Source of the DNA: Glandiceps talaboti
Lineage: Eukaryota; Hemichordata; Enteropneusta; Spengelidae
NCBI RefSeq assembly: GCF_964340395.1
Contig: NC_135552.1
Location: 8,583,994-8,647,993, forward strand
Direction: 5' to 3'
Length of the DNA stretch: 64,000 nucleotides
Shown here: piece by piece, positions 26,584 through 38,576 of the stretch
How positions within the stretch are numbered: position 1 is the first letter of the stretch
Layout: every line of letters begins with the position of its first letter
The notes under the pieces: model-generated
The model's input: only the letters and a program-made list of their open reading frames with translations
Databases searched by the model: none
What the model was told of the DNA's origin: nothing
Position numbers and translations under genes: made by a program

Positions 26584-27002
26584 CAATTACCTCTTATAAC
26601 TTCCACATACATCATCCATGTATGTCTCAGGTTTTTACATCATTTTTCAAAAAAAAAGCATGAATGTACAATATATAAACACATGACTTAGAAGTTAGAC
26701 ATTACTACATTTTCCAAAATATACCAACAATACAACAATGTTTTTGTCTTGACATAGGCAAGTTATACTCAATTCTTTTAGCCTAATTCACGAGGTACAA
26801 TACACTGAGTTGGAAGGAATATGGACCAGACTGTAGGCAAATATTAAAATGAACAAACAGACAAAACACATTCACAAATTTTGTCCAGAAACAAAATAAA
26901 CTACATGATTATAAAAGTAAACCCTAGAAAACCAATAAATCTTCATGTTTAATCTGGAAGTAATCAAAGCTTATTTTCTGATTACTATCTCAGCGATTAA
27001 AG

Positions 27003-27055
27003 AATGCCTTGAAGGCTTTTCACTTTCCATATTGCATGAATGCCTTCAAGGCATT
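27003..27055. repeat. Perfect 14-bp stem-loop
   Basis: aatgccttgaaggc (27003-27016) and gccttcaaggcatt (27042-27055) are exact reverse complements with a 25-base loop, followed by a T run. Function unknown. Confidence 0.85.
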
Positions 27056-30000
27056 TTTTATATTCTTCACACAAATATCACTAACGGAGTCTTTAGACCT
27101 ACATTGAACGTAATCTCTCTCTACACATTAGATATAATCTTTCTACACACCATGTAAAGCTTCTGGAGAGAATTCTATCCACCTATCCAGATTAAGTCAT
27201 TATTTCAGCCGTCCACAGGACATCAGAACAGCTGTGTCTGTCATTCTCTTACCAAACTTAATATCATGTTCTCACAGTTTGCCTGTTATAAAACAATCAA
27301 AGCAAACCTCTCCCTCCAACTGTCTCTTTCATGCGTGTCTGTCTGTCTGTCTGTCTGTCTGTCTGGGTGTGTCTGTCTATCTACCGGTATCTGTCTACCT
27401 CCATCCATCCCTCTCTCTTCTCTTACACAATGTGTATGTACAGTATGTAAATGTATTTATTGATAATAGTATTAAAACTGTCAGTAGGCGTGCATAATGT
27501 TGTTTCGTAATTGTAGAAATGTTTTATTTCTGTTCACTTCCAATATATATCAACATATATTACATATTTCTAAAGGTTAGATATCTTACAATGTAAACAT
27601 GTATATCACTTTTACTTTCATGAGCAATGATGCATACAGTATCTAAAGATTCATTCCATAGCAACTTTCGACAAGATATTCTCATAATCGATAAATACCA
27701 TGTCAGTTTCTTTTATACAGATGGAGTACATTTATGACGGCCTGGTATATTAAATATTGCAAATGTAGCTATAAAAATATTTAAACTAAATTGTACAGAA
27801 ATTGTTAATATTTATATTCACGGAAAGCATTGTAATGTTATCAGTCCCTTGACCCTGTGCACTTTTCATGCATGAGAATGTACATCAATACAATGTATAT
27901 ATCTAACATAGGCTTGCATACATGTGTTTACAACAACCAACTGTGTACCCTCCAATAAGAGACAAAATTTGTCGTTATGGAGCAAAATGCTAAAAACTGG
28001 CTTTTCATTTGAGTGACCACAGAAGAAAAGAGATTTGGTGCCATGGATAGCCTCTAGACTACACATATCCTAAGGAATAGTGTAGTCTATAAGGAATATG
28101 GGAACATCAAATTTTGGTCTGTCATGAGAAACTGTAGCACATCAGTTGGACATCATCATGACTGTACATGTATGAATAAACGTTCTACCATTACATCTGT
28201 ACATAATGTAAATGTTCTTACATGGCAAACATTTTCTAGCAGTTGTTAGGTACATGTACATGTATATTGTGCAAAATGTATACTGCATTTTAGAAAAGTG
28301 TTGATTACTAAGTTACACTTATACTTACATCTTAAAATGACAAATTATGCAATAAATGTCATGTTATATATAATAGCGCCATATTTTGCACATATTCATG
28401 TACATTCTGTATGTCATATATCACACACAAATGTATGAATATTGCACTACAGTTGTAATACAGTATTGATGGAGGTCAAGGGGGTCATTTGCCATCCATA
28501 TTGGGGTCAAGGAGTCATTCACTCCCTTCTATTATCTGGAGGGGTGTATTGCTCAATGGGCTCATCAGCTGCACTTTCAAACTCTAATATTATTTCATAT
28601 ATATGCCTCGTAAATGTCACTGTTATATCTTTCAGTATCCCAAGTGTGATTTTATTCTAGTTACATGTATCCCAAGACAATGCACGTCTTACAAAGTTCT
28701 CTTAAAACTTAAGTGCAATGTAATACTACTTAGCATGGTGTGATTTTGTGAAACTTTTATCATCATTTTTGCCTTGTAAACTTTCTAATTTTTTAGTCAC
28801 ATAGTTTCATGTAATTCTAATTGTTATTTTAGTCTCTAGTCTCAGTAAGCAATGTTTATCACTTTAACCATGTAAATTGTTGTAACTTTTGACAATTTAT
28901 CCACATAATGTATGTACATTTTTAGCATTGTATAAAAGAGCACTGAAATGTACCATGTAGTGTACTATGTTATGTAGTACACTTTTTAGGAAATTAAAAT
29001 ACAATTTATTATTAAATTTCATCCAGCAATATCTGGTTTGTGCATAGACTCCAAGTCACAAGTGGCCAATTGGCAAGGTGGTGAAGCTGTTATCGTACCG
29101 AAGTGACACAATATAAGCATCACTGGACAGACAAATATAGCATTTTATTGTACAAAATGTACATGTATGTTAGAGTAAACTGATCCAGTAAATATCTGTT
29201 TGTATTTATGTTGGTGAATTGATAGATTGCCAACTTGTATCCTGATTCCTAGTATACAAAATGTAGACTTTGTAAGAAATGCACACTAACACTAACACTA
29301 ACAGGGACTTTGTCTGCAAATACACAGTACCTTCATTTGCTCTGATAAGGTGACATTTGTTTTTAACACAAACATTGACAAATACACAGTCACTGTTGGC
29401 TGAAAGTTGTTGTCGTCTTTGCTAGTTGACAAATAGTTACCAAGGGTGGAGTATAAGAAACACAATGGATACTTGAAGAGTCACTCAGATGAAATGAACC
29501 TCAACAGACACAAAGAATGTCATGCACTATTTAGGAATCATAGTTTAAAAAGAATGTGATGCAAAGTATAGGACACATGGTAGAACAGAAAGATGCACTC
29601 ACTTTGGTCCTTGTTCAGTCAGGCTTGATATGTACACAAACCTGTATGCTGTTCTATATATCATGTACATGACATCATGTATGTTTCTGGCTATCTCAGC
29701 CAAGAGTTCATGCACTTATACTTTCACTAACACTTGAATAGTACAACTCTTTGAGTGCTATAGCAACATATTTTGTTGATTTTTATTTATTTTCAGGGTT
29801 GCAATATTGACAACCTTTATATAAATGTAGGCATATAAAATCAGATCTCTTGGCCCACCAACACTTAGCCCACAGGATCTGTCATGGTCTCACTAGCCCA
29901 GAGATTTAATGTCTGGGCTGGTGTCACTATATCAAGAAGCTCTCTATGTCAATGTAGTATACATGTACCTTTCACACGGTGAAATCATTAAATTTTTGAG

Positions 30001-33000
30001 AAATGTACATTTCTGTAGGTTTTAGGCTTGACTGAAGGACCAAGTGACTGAATCTTTCTGTTTTATCATGTATTGAAGGGTAGCGAGTCTCAAGATAAAT
30101 GTAATAATACAAGTTCTCTGCTACATGTAACATACATGTACATTAGGCAGGGATGTTCCTTGAGTTTGACAAGACTTACACCTTCATGTAATGACTGCAG
30201 TTTCACACATTAGTATTTACATGAACTAGATTACAAATGTACATGTACATATAGTCTAGTTCCTATAGTGTCGACTCGTTAAGTTTTACACCTCCACTCA
30301 CAGTTAGAGACCACGTTGGCATCCAGACTAATGTACATATTACAGTATGTGAAAGCATTCACACCCTCACCTCATAAGCACTTCCTTCAAGAGTGTGAAA
30401 CAAAACAGATACTAGACACGCATCAGAAACTGACACGACTTCTCTGTATACATGTAAATGTATGTATGTAAGTGAAAGTTAAAAATGTGATGTTTTTCCT
30501 GGTTTCAATGAGTATCATACATCATGTTACCACTTTGCCAATTTAATTCACTGGATAAAATCAATTTTTGTACATTTCTCCTATTTTCAAACACTCTAAA
30601 ACTACAGAAAAGCATGGACCTCATTTTACATCTAATTTTGACTTTATCCTCATGAAGTGTCTAAGCTTCACTCCATCTAATTAGACTGGAGGTTAAACTG
30701 ATCAAAGCTGAGATTTCAAACTAATTCACCGATTGCAAATCAACGTGTCTTGAAGCATGAAGCCAACACAATTAATATTAGCCGGAAACGTACTACCTCA
30801 CTTCACAGCCCTTCAGGTTAATGTATGCACATCAGGTACACACACGCCTAGATTCATAATAGGTGTATTCAGCCTTGAAATTCTCTGTTGTAGTGAGATT
30901 AACACATTTTCCAAAATACCTACAATAAAATTAAAAATTTTCTTCTACACAAAACTGCCAATATTCTTGTACCCAGACATGCCAGATGGATAAATTAATA
31001 TACATAAAATTTAAACTACTATGTGTTCCTATTGTAGCTGGGTGACATCACATGTCATCACCAAGTCACCAGTGTTTGAACTGCACAGCTATTTGACCTC
31101 CATGACCTCTTGAGTATTGTTCTCTGGCAGATGCACCAAGCTAGTAACTAGTTTAGGAAATGGAATCTTTCATATGCAATTTGTAATATGTACACAAGAA
31201 CGTGATAAAAATAACACTAAAAGAAAGACAATGTACAAAAGGGGTGTGTGATTTTTTCAAGTACATGTATGACAGTCTCAAGCTCTCTCAAAAATACTTT
31301 CACAAAAGGGTTTCAAGAGTTATGAATACAATTTACAGTTGCGAGTCAAAGACCAGGAAAGGTGTGTACTCCTCCTAAAAATAAAGATTTGACGTCTACA
31401 ACCTAAAAATGCAGCCTCTCAACTTGGGTGACTGTTCTGACACTAATTTGCTATCACATCACTATACGCTTTGGAATGTAGAATTTCTGTCATTCAAAGA
31501 GGAAGCTCAGAAATCAAATAAGGGCTAGGTGTACTGTCTAGGTACATGTACATGTACCCTCATAACTTGCTGACTGCTATATTTTTGTTCTGATTTGTTA
31601 ACATCTGACTTGACCACCCTCACATTAGGGAACTTGCAAACCTGCCATCTTGAATATCCTGAATGTTGCATCATGGGAAATATGATGATAAATATGAATC
31701 AATTTGTAAACAATATTATTACACTGTTTGTAACCACAAATAATCTAGTCATGGATACCCTGACCACTGTAGGAGGTTTATTCATTGATATCTCAGGATG
31801 AGTTACTATGATAACTACAGATAATCCCATAGTCCTTTGCATCTGAGCATGCTCAGTCTGGATTGCAAATCCTCTATTATGACTGACCATGTCATAGGTA
31901 AAATGCTTAACTTAAGTTGAATAGCTCTTTTCAAACGGATATGTTTGTCAATGTGTGAGTAATGTTTAGCATGTGATTATGATACAACATGTATGTTGGA
32001 TAACAAGGAATTGCATCTGGCTGGTGACCATCACTCTATCATCTTTTATAGACACCACAGGTATAACAACAATGTTGTAACGGTACATGTACATTGTACA
32101 CCTAGCTACACTTACACATACCTGGTCTTGATACAAACAGTAGTCCCAGACACAGACAAGTAAACATCATATCTAAACTATCAAATGCAGGAGTTGTTAA
32201 TGTTAGTCTGTTAGAATTCAATAGAAAACTGTGAGATGAATTTAACAGTTTATTTTTAATGCTCTTTCTACTGGGGGGGGGGGGGGGTATTGTTTGTACA
32301 CAAGATCCAACAACTTGGGAAAAAAACAAGATCAACCTCTGGGAAAAACAAGATGAACCTCTAGAATATTCGCCAGATCTGACTACAAAGCCATATAAAA
32401 GTCTTGCATACATGTACATGTATGCAAACGAAGGTTTCTGGGCCAGTGTAATCTTTTTTATTTTCATTACTTGTCAGTGTGTCATCTACAAAACTGTACA
32501 ACAGGTCTTGACGCCCACTGAAACCTGTCGATTTAAAATAATTAAACATGGTAGTTCACAGGTGGACATCAATCTATATCAACACCAATCTAAACATATC
32601 AATGCTTATATGACAGCTGCCAGCACAGATCTATACCTTGTATTACATACGGACTGCATATGGCATATACTACCCTGGACGCCGTATGACCTGAGGAATA
32701 TCTTTCCATATTTCTAGTCCCAAGGAATTCCATATCTTTCCATCTTTCCATCTATCTATCTATCTATCTATGGCAGCCTACATTTTGTAAATTGCAGACT
32801 AGGAACAAACCTGAACTATGAGCTGGGTCATGAGATAGGATTGTATATCAAAAAATATGCTGAATGGTTGACTGACTATAAAAGATCCATACTCTATCAA
32901 AGCTAAGGTTATGTAAGGGATAGGAGGAGCCGGCCATCCACAGCAAATAGCCACTGTTCTCAACTTGCCTTCCAATGATCAAACTGATCTAGACATACAT

Positions 33001-33921
33001 GTATATACTGATAAACGATAACACAAAACAACTTAAGAGGACAACAGTTGTTGACTTATTGAAGATGGCGTCTTGGCAGGTGAATAAACAAAATCAGACG
33101 CTAGGCACCACCAAATACTGATATAGCCTGGAACCATTTCAAAACACTAGGTTATTTCTACTATACATTGTACAACAGATACCATATACTGATTACTGAT
33201 ATTGACAGTTAACATACTGTACATACCTGCATCAAATATACACATATTCACTTTCCAGAACTCTATATAGCAATCTAAGGAGAACCCCCTCAATGCAGTA
33301 CATGTACATGTGTACATGTACATACAATGTACCTGCATCAAGTGTACAAATATTCACTTACAGAATCCAACATGTAATGTATAGTCTGACAAGAAACCTG
33401 TAAATGGGTGACACACATTTGAAGATTCCTACACTTTACACTTTAAAGTGTGTGATTGAATATTTAACTAAACTTGTCGATCTAGTTTCCTCAAAAAGCC
33501 TGCTACATGTAAGTTATGAAACTACATGTAGTCAGGAATTCCAGCCATAATATTCAATTACTAGAGAATTTAAATTATATCATGGGTTTACTTTAGTATT
33601 GCACTCAATCATGTGGTAGAGCACAAATACAACAATGTCAATACACATGACAACAACAATTATCTAACACTATGTACATGTATATATCTATTTACAGGTT
33701 TTCTCTTGAACTTCAATCAGGTCATTATATCATAAATGTACATGTATATCCTTGGACTGAAGCATTATCTTGAATGTCAAGCTGATATCACAAAGGTTAC
33801 TCAGATTTACATCTGTATAATATCTTGTACTTTTTTAATCTATCAAAAGATACACTAGGGAACTGCCTAGGTGAGCGAGAATCCGAACCCTTGCCAGAGT
33901 GCCCTCTAAGAGTCTTAGCCA

Positions 33922-33935
33922 CAGGGACATGTATT
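33922..33935. repeat. Target-site duplication, 3' side of the LINE
   Basis: cagggacatgtatt matches 38731-38744 base for base and directly abuts the LINE 3' tail. Confidence 0.9.
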
Positions 33936-34022
33936 CAATCAATGGTTTATTCAGTATTGTTGGCCACCGGCCAAAAAATACAAACTTTAAATATACAAAA
34001 ATGAACGGATCACCAGACAACA

Positions 34023-37000
34023 TCAGGCCGTTTGAGTTTCAGAGATTCTAGTATTATCTTTTCTTAGTTTAGTGGCATAAAATATATATCTACTAAGTTT
34101 TCTGAGAGTGTCAACCTTTCGAGATGACATAAGTAATACAAATTTGTGGTGCAGTGGGGGATTATAAAAGTAATTGGCAATATATTTTGACCTTATACAA
34201 GTATAAAATGGGCATACAAGTAAAAAGTGGAATTCATCCTCTACTTGGTTTAAATTACACATTTCACAAAGTCTCTCTACTCTTGGAGTATCATTCCAAC
34301 GACCAGTTTCGATTTTCAAATTATGTGTTGAGGTTCTAAATCTACAAAGCATCAGTTTGAATATTGGTTTATCAAGAGAGGTTAAATAAGGTTCCAGAGA
34401 CAATTCCCTTTTAAATGAAGCATAACAATCAAGTTTTCTAGACGTATTAACACTTTCAGACCATAATTGTGTATCAATATCAATACATCTCTGTTTAAAT
34501 ATTTTTAGGAATCTCAATTCATCACCAACACCTTGTTGATCCCATACCTCCCCAAAGCCAAAGCTTTGGAGTAAATGTCTAACATCTCTAGCCCAAAAAT
34601 TATATTTGACTATGTCAATTTTACTTAAATGAAATTTGTAACATCTACGAACAAGTCTTTCCTCATCCATTTTCAAAATCCTCAACCAATATTTAACAAT
34701 TCTACAGTATCTATAAACCTTTAAGGTAACTCTTCCCAATTCTCCTCTTATGGCAACGATGGGGGTGTTGTTGTACAATTGCAGGATGTAACGTAACATT
34801 TTGTTGTGAGTCTTTTCAGTATCTTCAGCAGGATGGAAACCCCACACTTCAGAGCCATAAAGGAGAATTGGCAGAATTTTACAATCAAAAATTTTCAATG
34901 CGACATTCGCGGGTATAGTACCATATCTATGTAGGTTACGTATCAAACTGTATATAGCTCTATTTGCTTGTTCACTTAAAGCCTTTTGGGCTTGGAACCA
35001 TTTGCCAGTCCACGAAAACATTATACCAAGATAGCTTTGGAAAGAGACTACCTTTACTCGTTGACCATTGTACAACCACTTTTCATATTTTCTTAGACTT
35101 CCACCCCTTCTAAATACAATAATTTTGGTTTTATCGATATTAACCGTTAGTTTCCATTTACAACAATATTCATGCAAATTGTTTAATGAACGTTGTAAAC
35201 CTATCTTAGAAGTACTAACAAATGTGAGATCATCGGCAAAAAGGAGGTAAGTAAGCTTAATTAGGCCTATTTGCGCACCAGAGAATTGATGTGTATTGCT
35301 TAGGTACTCCCCTAAGTCGTTTACATAGATACTGAATAAGAGTGGAGATAGTACAGAGCCTTGTTGGACACCGAAGCTACATGTAAAGAAGTCAGTTATA
35401 CCTCCGGCTGACCTAACACATGCCCTAACATTCTGATACATAGAACGTATTACACGATATAATTTACCCTTGACTCCACAGTTAATTAATTTATAAAACA
35501 AGCTATAATGATCAATGCGATCAAACGCTTTCTCAAAGTCTATGAATGCAATGTACAACCTCCCTTTGCTTTGAGCTAGGTAATTAGAAATAGCTGTACT
35601 TAAGATGAAAATGTTGTCTGACGTGCAGTACTTCTTACGAAACCCAGCCTGTTCATCAACAATTGGGCTATTGCTATCAAGCCAGGTATGCAGTCGATTA
35701 TCTAAAATATTACAGAAAATTTTGCCAACTATTGGCAAAAGTGTAATTCCTCTATAGTTACCAACACAATCTAAGTCGCCTTTCTTGTGGATTGGAGCGA
35801 TGACACCCTTTGCCCAATCAACTGGAAAGATCCCAACGTTAAAAACTTCATTGAAGAGCTTACACATCATTTCTTTAACAATACGTGGACAATTTTTAAA
35901 GACATCGGGTGTAATTCCATCAATACCTGGGGCCTTACCCAATTTAAGCTTACTAATACAGCGATCAACTTCCTCAATGACAATTGGGGCATCCAGAATA
36001 TCTTGGTCATCAGTGAAATTACCTTTCTCAACGTCTACACTGTCAACAAAACACTTGATTTCTTCATAGAACTCGGCATTACCATCACTACTCATACCTG
36101 GGGTATTCAATAAATTTGAAAAATAATCAAACCAGTTATCATTAGATATATTACTAGAAATGGGAGACGACTTCGCCTTTACCATAGACCAAAAAGAGTT
36201 TGAGTTTGGTTGCTCGGCGGCAGTAACTAACTTTTCCAAATTACATGAGTAATATTCAACTTTCTTTTGCTTAATCAATTCTCTATACTCACGTTTACAT
36301 TTCTTTAGTTCATCTAAATTAATGTTTGATCTGTTATTTCTATAGGTATTTAACTTACAATTCACTGTACGTTTGAACCTTTCACAATCACTATCATACC
36401 AAGAGTTACGTGATGAGCGCCCTAAATCCTCTTTACACCGGCGATTACATTCAATTGTTCGCTTCATCTCACAAGCGGCACTCTTTAACATATTCAGCAG
36501 GCAGTCAGCTGCTTGATTAATATTCAAATTACTGACAAATGTGTCAAAACTACGCATCTGTTGTCTAGCATCAGCAGAGTTCCAATAGTTTAGAAATGTA
36601 GGTTGCAAATTACTATTCCATACATACTTAATATATGAAGTTACACAGTCGGCATCTTGAGTTCTAACTCTATCGGAATCATTTACATTAACAGACTGGT
36701 CGCCATCAAGGCCTTTAAAAAGGATATCGAAAACTAGAGGTTGATGATCGGATTCTACCCTCTTGTCAATATAAAATTGTCGAATATTGAGAAAGTTACA
36801 CGACTCTGTCAAGAGATAGTCAATAACGCTTGTTCCAATTTCATTCACAAAGGTGAAATCCCCACTACCCAATTCTTTAAATAATCTACCATTGACAATC
36901 CGTAAGTTGGTACTTTTACAGAATTGAAGAAGCTCCCTACCGGCAGGATTACAAATCTTATCACTCGAGATTCTTGTTGGAAAATTACTCTTATCATTTA

Positions 37001-37496
37001 CAAGGAAATCATCTGGAAATACAAATCTAGCTATATCGTCATCTGGATTATCAGGCTCATTTGCACATCGGGCATTGAAATCACCACAAATATAAAGTTG
37101 TGCATTTGGGAATTCGTCATTAAATTTTGCCAACTCATGTTCAAGAACGTCTAGTGTATGTTCCGTATAAGAATTAGAAGAATTTGCGTTAAAGGGGGTA
37201 ATATATACAATTGCAAATATAGCAACAGGTGCATAGTCCGTGGCCTTACTGTAAAAGAATAGCCAAACAATATTATCTGAAGAGCTTAGGATATGTTTGA
37301 CCTTGAATAATAGCGATTCTCTATAAAATATGCTGATTCCCCCAGGATGTCTTCCATATTTCGATGTTTTCACTCTCGACTTATGAACAGATTTAAATCC
37401 CTCGATCTCACAGGTTGACTCGTTAGAGACCCAAGTTTCAATCAAACAGATTACATCGAACTCTTTAAAGTATGAAATTAAGTCTCGGTCACACAT
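34023..37496 (-). CDS. LINE ORF2: APE-type endonuclease and reverse transcriptase
   Basis: The frame has 1157 residues from its first ATG, but it stays open for another 41 codons up to the ORF1 stop. Endonuclease motifs in order: WNIHGL (catalytic Asn, upstream of the first Met), LIETW (Glu20), GDFNAR (138-143), TSVIDYL (222-228) and ESDHQP (248-253). Reverse transcriptase motifs: GKAPGIDGITPDVF (520-533), NYRGITLLPIVGK (580-592), AGFRKKYCTSDNI (617-629), AFIDFEKAFDRIDH with Asp653, GVQQGSVLSPLL (709-720), and LLFADDLTFV with the catalytic Asp pair. Near the C terminus is a Cys/His cluster, CEMCN then EFHFLLVCPFY, common in these LINEs. All catalytic residues are present. The enzyme nicks target DNA and copies the element RNA at the nick. 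The Met-start form would lack the first endonuclease motif, so the annotated start is probably not the real one. Confidence 0.93.
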   Translation of the reverse strand: MCDRDLISYFKEFDVICLIETWVSNESTCEIEGFKSVHKSRVKTSKYGRHPGGISIFYRESLLFKVKHILSSSDNIVWLFFYSKATDYAPVAIFAIVYITPFNANSSNSYTEHTLDVLEHELAKFNDEFPNAQLYICGDFNARCANEPDNPDDDIARFVFPDDFLVNDKSNFPTRISSDKICNPAGRELLQFCKSTNLRIVNGRLFKELGSGDFTFVNEIGTSVIDYLLTESCNFLNIRQFYIDKRVESDHQPLVFDILFKGLDGDQSVNVNDSDRVRTQDADCVTSYIKYVWNSNLQPTFLNYWNSADARQQMRSFDTFVSNLNINQAADCLLNMLKSAACEMKRTIECNRRCKEDLGRSSRNSWYDSDCERFKRTVNCKLNTYRNNRSNINLDELKKCKREYRELIKQKKVEYYSCNLEKLVTAAEQPNSNSFWSMVKAKSSPISSNISNDNWFDYFSNLLNTPGMSSDGNAEFYEEIKCFVDSVDVEKGNFTDDQDILDAPIVIEEVDRCISKLKLGKAPGIDGITPDVFKNCPRIVKEMMCKLFNEVFNVGIFPVDWAKGVIAPIHKKGDLDCVGNYRGITLLPIVGKIFCNILDNRLHTWLDSNSPIVDEQAGFRKKYCTSDNIFILSTAISNYLAQSKGRLYIAFIDFEKAFDRIDHYSLFYKLINCGVKGKLYRVIRSMYQNVRACVRSAGGITDFFTCSFGVQQGSVLSPLLFSIYVNDLGEYLSNTHQFSGAQIGLIKLTYLLFADDLTFVSTSKIGLQRSLNNLHEYCCKWKLTVNIDKTKIIVFRRGGSLRKYEKWLYNGQRVKVVSFQSYLGIMFSWTGKWFQAQKALSEQANRAIYSLIRNLHRYGTIPANVALKIFDCKILPILLYGSEVWGFHPAEDTEKTHNKMLRYILQLYNNTPIVAIRGELGRVTLKVYRYCRIVKYWLRILKMDEERLVRRCYKFHLSKIDIVKYNFWARDVRHLLQSFGFGEVWDQQGVGDELRFLKIFKQRCIDIDTQLWSESVNTSRKLDCYASFKRELSLEPYLTSLDKPIFKLMLCRFRTSTHNLKIETGRWNDTPRVERLCEMCNLNQVEDEFHFLLVCPFYTCIRSKYIANYFYNPPLHHKFVLLMSSRKVDTLRKLSRYIFYATKLRKDNTRISETQTA

Positions 37497-37622
37497 TTTT
37501 GCGACTAAACCATGAATGTTCCAACAAAGACAGTGAAGATCTGTAATGTCTGGTTCTGATTGTTCACAAGAATTGTTTACGTCTACATAATGTTGCTTAT
37601 TCTGACCTTGGCCGCTATCCTA
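37497..37622 (-). other. In-frame UAG and 41-codon open bridge between LINE ORF1 and ORF2
   Basis: ORF1 stops at TAG (37622-37620). The next 41 codons, starting GAT AGC GGC CAA, contain no stop and no ATG in this frame and lead directly into the Met that opens ORF2. They encode the first endonuclease motif (LHCLCWNIHGLVAK). In another frame an ATG is followed at once by TAG (ATGTAG). The layout resembles a read-through gag-pol junction. Confidence 0.85.
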
Positions 37623-38576
37623 GCTCCCAGTTACCCTTGTTTCATGTAAAGGCCGTATGTCATCCCTTACATTATCATAGACATATGTGGTCCCGTCAAT
37701 CTTGAGTTTATCAAACGATAGAAAGGCTCTTTTATTCTGTTCGCGTGCCGTTACTAAGTGACGACCAAGTTTACGTCTGACGTCTCTCACTCTCTTAGTA
37801 AAATCCTCTGTAATTTTAAAGCCCGTGCCCTTCAAGTTCTTAGCAGCTTCGAAAACACACCTCCGTTGCTGGAAACGTGTAAACTTGGCAATTATTGGCT
37901 GTGGACGCGTGCGAGCATTTGACAGTCGGTGTACCCGATCGAATTCAATAGTATCACCATCGATACCAAGTTTGTTTGTGATAAGAGATTTCACCTTTGT
38001 TTCTGTTTGTTCCCAGGTTTCGTTTTCATCTTGTTCCAAACCTTTGAATATTAAATTATCTCGTTTCATCTGGCTTTTCATGGCGTCTAGTTCGCTTGTT
38101 AAATTACTTATATGATCATTTAGGACCTTGTTTTCTTCGGCGAGACGGGCGGTATCCTCACGTGCATCTAAGAGTTCTTCTTTCACATTTCGTATGTCAG
38201 CTGCAAGATCGTCAATCTTTGTGTTTAGATCACCTGCCATTTTATCCATTTTTCTGCTCAGGTCACCTTTTAGGTTACGTAACTCGCGAATAACATCAGC
38301 AAGCTCATAATTCTCGTTATCCGACAGAGTATTCGAAGCAAACAGAGTAGTTTGTCTTGTTCGTCTTTTCTCCGGGTGTTGTTTGCTGTTTTGGTTTGGA
38401 CCCGGGTTTCTTTCCACATCTCCTGACATCAAAATCATACTAATTAGGGCTAACCTTAGAATTAGACTCATCCCATTACCGTTGACATGTAGTCCACAAT
38501 GCACTTTGCCTGTTGCACTGGTAGGGTGGTTGAATGTACCAATTCTTGTCCTCCATACTTCAATAGAGATACCCAT
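37620..38576 (-). CDS. LINE ORF1 protein with N-terminal 2A motif, coiled coil and L1-ORF1-like RNA-binding region
   Basis: The protein has 318 residues. Residues 36-50 are hydrophobic (MSLILRLALISMILM) and run into SGDVERNPGP at 51-60, the 2A ribosome-skipping signature, expected to separate Gly59 from Pro60. A basic stretch follows (~66-76, KRRTRQ). A long charged heptad-rich region (~87-170) is a probable coiled coil. Residues ~170-300 resemble the RRM plus C-terminal domain of L1-type ORF1 (MKRDNLIFKG, then EFDRVHRLSNARTRPQPIIA, then a basic tail around RRKLGRHLVTAREQNKRAF). Such proteins coat the element RNA and act as chaperones for target-primed reverse transcription. ORF1 ends in TAG, in the same frame as ORF2. 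The start is the first ATG of the frame, ~154 bases into the element. Confidence 0.9.
   Translation of the reverse strand: MGISIEVWRTRIGTFNHPTSATGKVHCGLHVNGNGMSLILRLALISMILMSGDVERNPGPNQNSKQHPEKRRTRQTTLFASNTLSDNENYELADVIRELRNLKGDLSRKMDKMAGDLNTKIDDLAADIRNVKEELLDAREDTARLAEENKVLNDHISNLTSELDAMKSQMKRDNLIFKGLEQDENETWEQTETKVKSLITNKLGIDGDTIEFDRVHRLSNARTRPQPIIAKFTRFQQRRCVFEAAKNLKGTGFKITEDFTKRVRDVRRKLGRHLVTAREQNKRAFLSFDKLKIDGTTYVYDNVRDDIRPLHETRVTGS
38397..38426 (-). other. 2A (ribosome-skipping) peptide motif in LINE ORF1
   Basis: The codons give SGDVERNPGP, matching the 2A consensus D-V/I-E-x-N-P-G-P. Upstream is a 15-residue hydrophobic stretch, as in functional 2A sequences, which need about 20-30 residues. 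2A motifs at the N terminus of ORF1 are known from APE-type non-LTR elements of invertebrates. Activity here is inferred from the motif. Confidence 0.88.

Noticed and set aside
32259-32717. 152-codon plus-strand frame
   Set aside because: Starts in a poly-G run, has no domain and sits in AT-rich intron; the opposite strand is also open.
34154-37154. Plus-strand frames of 60-108 codons within the LINE
   Set aside because: Antisense shadows of ORF2.
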